A stretch of DNA of 64,000 bases from Bathymodiolus brooksi (taxonomy: Eukaryota; Mollusca; Bivalvia; Mytilida; Modiolidae): contig OY804579.1 in the NCBI GenBank assembly GCA_963680875.1, positions 29,125,804 to 29,189,803 on the forward strand. The letters run 5' to 3'. Each line of letters begins with the position of its first letter. The first letter of the stretch is position 1. Shown here one piece after another: positions 54,701 to 64,000 of this stretch. The translations under genes were made by a program, and so were the position numbers. The notes under the pieces were generated by a model. That model saw only the letters and a program-made list of their open reading frames with translations. It searched no databases and had not been told where the DNA came from.

Positions 54701-57700
54701 ACATGTTTCCTCTTCTCGGAGACCACTGAAAGGTAACATGCTTCCTCTCCTCAGAGATCACTGCTATGTAGCATGCTTCCTCTTCTCCGAGACCACTGAT
54801 AGGTAACATGTTTCCTCTCCTCTGAGACCACTGATAGGTAACATGTTTCCTTTTCTCGAAGACCACTAATAGGTAACATGTTTCCTCTTCTCGGAGACCA
54901 CTGAAAGGTAACATGTTTCCTCTCCTCAGAGATCACTGCTATGTAGCATGTTTCCTCTTCTCCGAGACCACTGATAGGTAACATGTTTTCTCTCCTCGGA
55001 GACCACTAATAGGTAACATGTGTCCTCTTCTCGGGGACCACTAATAGGTAACATGTTTCCTCTTCTCGGAGACCACTGAAAGGTAACATGTTTCCTTTCC
55101 TCAGAGATCACTGCTATGTAGCATGCTTCCTCTTCTCCGAGACCACTAATAGGTAACAGGTTTCTCTCCTCGGAGACCACTGATATGTAGCATGTTTCCT
55201 CTTCTCGGAGACCACTAATAGGTAACATGTTTCCTCTTCTCGGAGACCACTAATAGGTAACATGTTTCCTCTTCTCGGAGACCACTAATAGGTAACATGT
55301 TTCCTCTTCTCGGAGACCACTGAAAGGTAACATGCTTCCTCTCCTCAGAGATCACTGCTATGTAGCATGCTTCCTCTTCTCCGAGACCACTGATAGGTAA
55401 CATGTTTTCTCTCCTCGGAGCCCACTAATAGGTAACATGTTTCCTCTTCTCGGGGACCACTGAAAGGTAACATGTTTCCTCTCCTCAGAGATCACTGCTA
55501 TGTAGCATGCTTCCTCTTCTCCGAGACCACTAATAGGTAACAGGTTTCCTCTCCTCGGAGACCACTGATATGTAGCATGTTTCCTCTTCTCGGAGACCAC
55601 TAATAGGTAGCATGTTTCCTCTCCTCTGAGACCACTAATAGGTAACATGTTTCCTCTTCTAGGAGACCACTAATAGGTAACAGGTTTCCTCTCCTCTGAG
55701 ACCACTGATAGGTAACATGTTTCCTCTCCTCTGAGACCACTGATAGGTAACATGTTTCCTCTTCTCGGAGACCACTAATAGGTAACATGTTTCCTCTTCT
55801 CGGAGACCACTAATAGGTAACATGTTTCCTCTTCTCGGAGACCACTGAAAGGTAACATGCTTCCTCTCCTCAGAGATCACTGCTATGTAGCATGCTTCCT
55901 CTTCTCCGAGACCACTGATAGGTAACATGTTTTCTCTCCTCGGAGCCCACTAATAGGTAGCATGTTTCCTCTTCTCGGGGACCACTAATAGGTAACATGT
56001 TTCCTCTTCTCGGAGACCACTGAAAGGTAACATGTTTCCTCTCCTCAGAGATCACTGCTATGTAGCATGCTTCCTCTTCTCCGAGACCACTAATAGGTAA
56101 CAGGTTTCCTCTTCTCGGAGACCACTGATATGTAGCATGTTTCCTGTTCTCGGAGACCACTAATAGGTAACATGTTTCCTCTCCTCTGAGACCACTAATA
56201 GGTAACATGTTTCCTCTTCTAGGAGACCACTAATAGGTAAGAGGTTTCCTCTCCTCTGAGACCACTGATAGGTAACATGTTTCCTCTCCTCTGAGACCAC
56301 TGATAGGTAACATGTTTCCTCTTCTCGGAGACCACTAATAGGTAACATGTTTCCTCTTCTCGGAGACCACTGAAAGGTAACATGTTTCCTCTCCTCAGAG
56401 ATCACTGCTATGTAGCATGCTTCCTCTTCTCCGAGACCACTGATAGGTAACATGTTTTCTCTCCTCGGAGACCACTAATAGGTAACATGTTTCCTCTTCT
56501 CGGGGACCACTAATAGGTAACATGTTTCCTCTTCTCGGAGATCACTGAAAGGTAACATGTTTCCTCTCAGAGATCACTGATATGTAGCATGCTTCCTCTT
56601 CTCCGAGACCACTAATAGGTAACAGGTTTCTCTCCTCGGAGACCACTGATATGTAGCATGTTTCTTCTTCTCGGAGACCACTAATAGGTAACATATTTCC
56701 TCTTCTCGGAGACCACTAATAGGTAACATGTTTCCTCTTCTCGGAGACCACTAATAGGTAACATGTTTCCTCTTCTCGGAGACCACTGAAAGGTAACATG
56801 CTTCCTCTCCTCAGAGATCACTGCTATGTAGCATGCTTCCTCTTCTCCGAGACCACTGATAGATAACATGTTTCCTCTCCTCTGAGACCACTGATAGGTA
56901 ACATGTTTCCTTTTCTCGGAGACCACTAATAGGTAACATGTTTCCTCTTCTCGGAGACCACTGAAAGGTAACATGTTTCCTCTCCTCAGAGATCACTGCT
57001 ATGTAGCATGCTTCCTCTTCTCCGAGACCACTGATAGGTAACATGTTTTCTCTCCTCGGAGACCACTAATAGGTAACATGTTTCCTCTTCTCGGGGACCA
57101 CTAATAGGTAACATGTTTCCTCTTCTCGGAGACCACTGAAAGGTAACATGTTTCCTCTCCTCAGAGATCACTGCTATGTAGCATGCTTCCTCTTCTCCGA
57201 GACCACTAATAGGTAACAGGTTTCTCTCCTCGGAGACCACTGATATGTAGCATGTTTCCTCTTCTCGGAGACCACTAATAGGTAACATGTTTCCTCTTCT
57301 CGGAGACCACTAATAGGTAACATGTTTCCTCTTCTCGGAGACCACTAATAGGTAACATGTTTCCTCTTCTCGGAGACCACTGAAAGGTAACATGCTTCCT
57401 CTCCTCAGAGATCACTGCTATGTAGCATGCTTCCTCTTCTCCGAGACCATTGATAGGTAACATGTTTTCTCTCCTCGGAGCCCACTAATAGGTAACATGT
57501 TTCCTCTTCTCGGAGACCACTGAAAGGTAACATGTTTCCTCTCCTCAGAGATCACTGCTTTTTTGTAGCATGCTTCCTCTTCTCCGAGACCACTGATAGG
57601 TAACATGTTTTCTCTCCTCGGAGACCACTAATAGGTAACATGTTTCCTCTTCTCGGGGACCACTAATAGGTAACATGTTTCCTCTTCTCGGAGACAACTG

Positions 57701-59789
57701 AAAGGTAACATGTTTCCTCTCCTCAGAGATCACTGCTATGTAGCATGCTTCCTCTTCTCCGAGACCACTAATAGGTAACAGGTTTCTCTCCTCGGAGACC
57801 ACTGATATGTAGCATGTTTCCTCTTCTCGGAGACCACTAATAGGTAACATGTTTCCTCTCCTCAGAGATCACTGCTATGTAGCATGCTTCCTCTTCTCCG
57901 AGACCACTGATAGGTAACATGTTTCCTCTTCTCGGAGACCACTAATAGGTAACATGTTTCCTCTTCTCGGAGACCACTAATAGGTAACATGTTTCCTCTT
58001 CTCGGAGACCACTAATAGGTAACATGTTTCCTCTTCTCGGAGACCACTAATAGGTAACATGTTTCCTCTTCTCGGAGACCACTGAAAGGTAACATGCTTC
58101 CTCTCCTCAGAGATCACTGCTATGTAGCATGCTTCCTCTTCTCCGAGACCACTGATAGGTAACATGTTTTCTCTCCTCGGAGCCCACTAATAGGTAACAT
58201 GTTTCCTCTTCTCGGGGACCACTAATAGGTAACATGTTTCCTCTTCTCGGAGACCACTGAAAGGTAACATGTTTCCTCTCCTCAGAGATCACTGCTATGT
58301 AGCATGCTTCCTCTTCTCCGAGACCACTAATAGGTAACAGGTTTCCTCTCCTCGGAGACCACTGATATGTAGCATGTTTCCTCTTCTCGGAGACCACTAA
58401 TAGGTAACATGTTTCCTCTCCTCTGAGACCACTAATAGGTAACATGTTTCCTCTTCTAGGAGACCACTAATAGGTAACAGGTTTCCTCTCCTCTGAGACC
58501 ACTGATAGGTAACATGTTTCCTCTCCTCTGAGACCACTGATAGGTAACATGTTTCCTTTTCTCGGAGACCACTAATAGGTAACATGTTTCCTCTTCTCGG
58601 AGACCACTGAAAGGTAACATGTTTCCTCTCCTCAGAGATCACTGCTATGTAGCATGCTTCCTCTTCTCCGAGAACACTGATAGGTAACATGTTTTCTCTC
58701 CTCGGAGACCACTAATAGGTAACATGTGTCCTCTTCTCGGGGACCACTAATAGGTAACAGGTTTCCTCTTCTCGGAGACCACTGAAAGGTAACATGTTTC
58801 CTCTCCTCAGAGATCACTGCTATGTAGCATGCTTCCTCTTCTCCGAGACCACTAATAGGTAACAGGTTTCTCTCCTCGGAGACCACTGATATGTAGCATG
58901 TTTCCTCTTCTCGGAGACCACTAATAGGTAACATGTTTCCTCTTCTCGGAGACCACTAATAGGTAACATGTTTCCTCTTCTCGGAGACCACTAATAGGTA
59001 ACATGTTTCCTCTTCTCGGAGACCACTGAAAGGTAACATGCTTCCTCTCCTCAGAGATCACTGCTATGTAGCATGCTTCCTCTTCTCCGAGACCACTGAT
59101 AGGTAACATGTTTTCTCTCCTCGGAGCCCACTAATAGGTAACATGTTTCCTCTTCTCGGGGACCACTAATAGGTAACATGTTTCCTCTTCTCGGAGACCA
59201 CTGAAAGGTAACATGTTTCCTCTCAGAGATCACTGCTATGTAGCATGCTTCCTCTTCTCCGAGACCACTAATAGGTAACAGGTTTCTCTCCTCGGAGACC
59301 ACTGATATGTAGCATGCTTCCTCTTCTCCGAGAACACTGATAGGTAACATGTTTTCTCTCCTCGGAGCCCACTAATAGGTAACATGTTTCCTCTTCTCGG
59401 GGACCACTAATAGGTAACATGTTTCCTCTTCTCGGAGACCACTGAAAGGTAACATGCTTCCTCTCCTCAGAGATCACTGCTATGTAGCATGCTTCCTCTT
59501 CTCCGAGACCACTAATAGGTAACAGGTTTCCTCTCCTCGGAGACCACTGATATGTAGCATGTTTCCTCTTCTCGGAGACCACTAATAGGTAGCATGTTTC
59601 CTCTCCTCTGAGACCACTAATAGGTAACATGTTTCCTCTTCTAGGAGACCACTAATAGGTAACAGGTTTCCTCTCCTCTGAGACCACTGATAGGTAACAT
59701 GTTTCCTCTCCTCTGAGACCACTGATAGGTAACATGTTTCCTTTTCTCGGAGACCACTAATAGGTAACATGTTTCCTCTTCTCGGAGAC

Positions 59790-62700
59790 CACTAATAGGT
59801 AACATGTTTCCTCTTCTCGGAGACCACTAATAGGTAACATGTTTCCTCTTCTCGGGGACCACTAATAGGTAACATGTTTCCTCTTCTCGGAGACCACTGA
59901 AAGGTAACATGTTTCCTCTCCTCAGAGATCACTGCTATGTAGCATGCTTCCTCTTCTCCGAGACCACTAATAGGTAACAGGTTTCCTCTCCTCGGAGACC
60001 ACTGATATGTAGCATGTTTCCTCTTCTCGGCGACCACTAATAGGTAACATGTTTCCTCTCCTCTGCGACCACTAATAGGTAACATGTTTCCTCTTCTAGG
60101 AGACCACTAATAGGTAACAGGTTTCCTCTCCTCTGAGACCACTGATCGGTAACATGTTTCCTCTCCTCTGAGACCACTGATAGGTAACATGTTTCCTTTT
60201 CTCGGAGACCACTAATAGGTAACATGTTTCCTCTTCTCGGAGACCATTGAAAGGTAACATGTTTCCTCTCCTCAGAGATCACTGCTATGTAGCATGCTTC
60301 CTCTTCTCCGAGACCACTGATAGGTAACATGTTTTCTCTTCTCGGAGCCCACTAATAGGTAACATGTTTCCTCTTCTCGGGGACCACTAATAGGTAACAT
60401 GTTTCCTCTTCTCGGAGACCACTGAAAGGTAACATGTTTCCTCTCCTCAGAGATCACTGCTATGTAGCATGCTTCCTCTTCTCGGAGACCACTAATAGGT
60501 AACAGGTTTCCTCTCCTCGGAGACCACTGATATGTAGCATGTTTCCTCTTCTCGGAGACCACTAATAGGTAACATGTTTCCTCTCCTCTGAGACCACTAA
60601 TAGGTAACATGTTTCCTCTTCTAGGAGACCACTAATAGGTAACAGGTTTCCTCTCCTCTGAGACCACTGATAGGTAACATGTTTCATCTCCTCTGAGACC
60701 ACTGATAGGTAACATGTTTCCTTTTCTCGGAGACCACTAATAGGTAACATGTTTCCTCTTCTCGGAGACCACTGAAAGGTAACATGTTTCCTCTCCTCAG
60801 AGATCACTGCTATGTAGCATGCTTCCTCTTCTCCGAGACCACTGATAGGTAACATGTTTTCCCTCCTCGGAGACCACTAATAGGTAACATGTGTCCTCTT
60901 CTCGGGGACCACTAATAGGTAACATGTTTCCTCTTCTCGGAGACCACTGAAAGGTAACATGTTTCCTCTCCTCAGAGATCACTGCTATGTAGCATGCTTC
61001 CTCTTCTCCGAGACCACTAATAGGTAACAGGTTTATCTCCTCGGAGACCACTGATATGTAGCATGCTTCCTCTTCTCGGAGACCACTAATAGGTAACATG
61101 TTTCCTCTTCTCGGAGACCACTAATAGGTAACATGTTTCCTCTTCTCGGAGACCACTAATAGGTAACATGTTTCCTCTTCTCGGAGACCACTAATAGGTA
61201 ACATGTTTCCTCTTCTCGGAGACCACTAATAGGTAACATGTTTCCTCTTCTCGGAGACCACTGAAAGGTAACATGCTTCCTCTCCTCAGAGATCACTGCT
61301 ATGTAGCATGCTTCCTCTTCTCCGAGACCACTGATAGGTAACATGTTTTCTCTCCTCGGAGCCCACTAATAGGTAACATGTTTCCTCTTCTCGGGGACCA
61401 CTAATAGGTAACATGTTTCCTCTTCTCGGAGACCACTGAAAGGTAACATGTTTCCTCTCAGAGATCACTGCTATGTAGCATGCTTCCTCTTCTCCGAGAC
61501 CACTAATAGGTAACAGGTTTCTCTCCTCGGAGACCACTGATATGTAGCATGCTTCCTCTTCTCCGAGAACACTGATAGGTAACATGTTTTCTCTCCTCGG
61601 AGCCCACTAATAGGTAACATGTTTCCTCTTCTCGGGGACCACTAATAGGTAACATGTTTCCTCTTCTCGGAGACCACTGAAAGGTAACATGCTTCCTCTC
61701 CTCAGAGATCACTGCTATGTAGCATGCTTCCTCTTCTCCGAGACCACTAATAGGTAACAGGTTTCCTCTCCTCGGAGACCACTGATATGTAGCATGTTTC
61801 CTCTTCTCGGAGACCACTAATAGGTAGCATGTTTCCTCTCCTCTGAGACCACTAATAGGTAACATGTTTCCTCTTCTAGGAGACCACTGATAGGTAACAT
61901 GTTTCCTTTTCTCGGAGACCACTAATAGGTAACATGTTTCCTCTTCTCGGAGACCACTAATAGGTAACATGTTTCCTCTTCTCGGAGACCACTAATAGGT
62001 AACATGTTTCCTCTTCTCGGGGACCACTAATAGGTAACATGTTTCCTCTTCTCGGAGACCACTGAAAGGTAACATGTTTCCTCTCCTCAGAGATCACTGC
62101 TATGTAGCATGCTTCCTCTTCTCCGAGACCACTAATAGGTAACAGGTTTCCTCTCCTCGGAGACCACTGATATGTAGCATGTTTCCTCTTCTCGGCGACC
62201 ACTAATAGGTAACATGTTTCCTCTCCTCTGCGACCACTAATAGGTAACATGTTTCCTCTTCTAGGAGACCACTAATAGGTAACAGGTTTCCTCTCCTCTG
62301 AGACCACTGATCGGTAACATGTTTCCTCTCCTCTGAGACCACTGATAGGTAACATGTTTCCTTTTCTCGGAGACCACTAATAGGTAACATGTTTCCTCTT
62401 CTCGGAGACCATTGAAAGGTAACATGTTTCCTCTCCTCAGAGATCACTGCTATGTAGCATGCTTCCTCTTCTCCGAGACCACTGATAGGTAACATGTTTT
62501 CTCTTCTCGGAGCCCACTAATAGGTAACATGTTTCCTCTTCTCGGGGACCACTAATAGGTAACATGTTTCCTCTTCTCGGAGACCACTGAAAGGTAACAT
62601 GTTTCCTCTCCTCAGAGATCACTGCTATGTAGCATGCTTCCTCTTCTCGGAGACCACTAATAGGTAACAGGTTTCCTCTCCTCGGAGACCACTGATATGT

Positions 62701-63260
62701 AGCATGTTTCCTCTTCTCGGAGACCACTAATAGGTAACATGTTTCCTCTCCTCTGAGACCACTAATAGGTAACATGTTTCCTCTTCTAGGAGACCACTAA
62801 TAGGTAACAGGTTTCCTCTCCTCTGAGACCACTGATAGGTAACATGTTTCATCTCCTCTGAGACCACTGATAGGTAACATGTTTCCTTTTCTCGGAGACC
62901 ACTAATAGGTAACATGTTTCCTCTTCTCGGAGACCACTGAAAGGTAACATGTTTCCTCTCCTCAGAGATCACTGCTATGTAGCATGCTTCCTCTTCTCCG
63001 AGACCACTGATAGGTAACATGTTTTCCCTCCTCGGAGACCACTAATAGGTAACATGTGTCCTCTTCTCGGGGACCACTAATAGGTAACATGTTTCCTCTT
63101 CTCGGAGACCACTGAAAGGTAACATGTTTCCTCTCCTCAGAGATCACTGCTATGTAGCATGCTTCCTCTTCTCCGAGACCACTAATAGGTAACAGGTTTA
63201 TCTCCTCGGAGACCACTGATATGTAGCATGCTTCCTCTTCTCGGAGACCACTAATAGGTA
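59790..63260. repeat. Higher-order duplication in the satellite, offset 2,165 bp
   Basis: Sequence from about 59790 to 61095 recurs from about 61955 to 63260, with private changes shared by both (CTCGGCGACC near 60027 and 62192, GATCGGTAAC near 60145 and 62310, GTTTATCTCC near 61029 and 63194). Just to the left, 58921-59350 pairs with 61156-61585 at offset 2,235, two monomers more. Confidence 0.85.
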
Positions 63261-64000
63261 ACATGTTTCCTCTTCTCGGAGACCACTAATAGGTAACATG
63301 TTTCCTCTTCTCGGAGACCACTAATAGGTAACATGTTTCCTCTTCTCGGAGACCACTGAAAGGTAACATGCTTCCTCTCCTCAGAGATCACTGCTATGTA
63401 GCATGCTTCCTCTTCTCCGAGACCACTGATAGGTAACATGTTTTCTCTCCTCGGAGCCGACTAATAGGTAACATGTTTCCTCTTCTCGGGGACCACTAAT
63501 AGGTAACATGTTTCCTCTTCTCGGAGACCACTGAAAGGTAACATGTTTCCTCTCCTCAGAGATCACTGCTATGTAGCATGCTTCCTCTTCTCCGAGACCA
63601 CTAATAGGTAACAGGTTTATCTCCTCGGAGACCACTGATATGTAGCATGCTTCCTCTTCTCGGAGACCACTAATAGGTAACATGTTTCCTCTTCTCGGAG
63701 ACCACTAATAGGTAACATGTTTCCTCTTCTCGGAGACCACTAATAGGTAACATGTTTCCTCTTCTCGGAGACCACTAATAGGTAACATGTTTCCTCTTCT
63801 CGGAGACCACTAATAGGTAACATGTTTCCTCTTCTCGGAGACCACTGAAAGGTAACATGCTTCCTCTCCTCAGAGATCACTGCTATGTAGCATGCTTCCT
63901 CTTCTCCGAGACCACTGATAGGTAACATGTTTTCTCTCCTCGGAGCCCACTAATAGGTAACATGTTTCCTCTTCTCGGGGACCACTAATAGGTAACATGT

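Larger units (their letters stand above)
25703..64000. repeat. Megasatellite of about 35-bp monomers (38.3 kb, continuing past the window)
   Basis: Roughly 1,090 monomers. On the plus strand each has ACATGTTTCC, a variable TCTTCTCGG-type segment, AGACCACT and (A/G)ATAGGTA. Variant segments combine freely: CTCAGAG, CTCTGAG, CTCGGAG, CTCCGAG, CTCCACAGAG, CTCAGACACC, CTCGGGGACC, CTAGGAG; GATATGTAGCATG; GAAAGGTA; a CTGCTATGTAGCATGCTTCC type. Lengths stray from 35 (32-40). Minus-strand frames of up to 286 codons with a 35-residue period arise because the monomer has no minus-strand stop in any frame. No unique sequence interrupts it. It is most likely noncoding satellite DNA. Confidence 0.98.

Noticed and set aside
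25628..63928. Over a hundred minus-strand reading frames (60-286 codons) with a 35-residue repeat such as GEETCYLSVVSE
   Set aside because: The 35-bp monomer has no stop on the minus strand in any frame, so open frames appear everywhere and overlap each other. They start and end only where a monomer has an odd length or a chance stop. There is no domain, no consistent start and no frame preference.
25703..64000. Telomeric or simple-sequence origin of the satellite
   Set aside because: The monomer has no TTAGGG-type motif and is a complex 35-base unit. A centromeric or subtelomeric location cannot be judged from this window.

Overview
The window is eukaryotic, AT-rich and contains no intact host gene that I can support. 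It consists of transposable elements, their remnants and tandem repeats. I recognise from memory, without a search, several dispersed families typical of bivalve molluscs: elements opening with AGCTCACCTG and closing with a hairpin plus CTAG, a family bounded by AAGTCTCCCAAAC, tRNA-headed SINEs with an ATCA-type tail, and an inverted-repeat element starting GGCC(A/T)AAATTAA. A bivalve genome is therefore the best guess; the species cannot be given.

Layout. 1-3453: a decayed L1/Tx1-like LINE running off the left edge, with endonuclease tail, reverse transcriptase and a C-terminal Cys/His motif. 3454-6750: small repeats, an endonuclease-fold remnant, a 91-bp hairpin, and a 14-base core motif repeated seven times between unrelated spacers. 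6755-14438: three members of the AGCTCACCTG family, which look like non-autonomous rolling-circle (Helentron/DINE-type) elements. They carry terminal hairpins and internal tandem units of about 163, 311 and 313 bp. The second is interrupted by a minus-strand LINE fragment flanked by about 210-bp direct duplications. 14831-19176: a 26-bp satellite split by a 2,645-bp inverted-repeat DNA transposon. That transposon holds seven palindromic subterminal repeats, two probable exons of a decayed transposase gene on the minus strand, and a 24-copy 48-bp minisatellite. 19376-21062: a fourth AGCTCACCTG-type element with about 155-bp units, plus two fragments. 21475-22583: a minisatellite split by a 635-bp inverted-repeat element. 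22781-23054 and 25265-25631: two SINEs with perfect 13-bp target duplications. 23344-24975: a hAT-like element with a 1,250-bp element nested inside it.

25703-64000: a single satellite of about 35-bp monomers (38.3 kb, roughly 1,090 units) continues past the right edge. Larger blocks are duplicated in it with offsets of 2,994, 4,715, 6,782, 3,076 and 2,165 bp. Its left boundary lies in a fragment of the AGCTCACCTG family, and the monomer resembles a piece of that family's core, so the satellite may have grown out of the element. All long minus-strand reading frames in the satellite are by-products of the repeat.

No genes act together here. The order of events can be read from nesting: satellites and minisatellites were invaded by inverted-repeat elements, and rolling-circle-like elements were invaded by a LINE and a SINE. 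Statements on family membership are recollection plus inference; repeat periods, inverted repeats and target duplications were read directly from the sequence.
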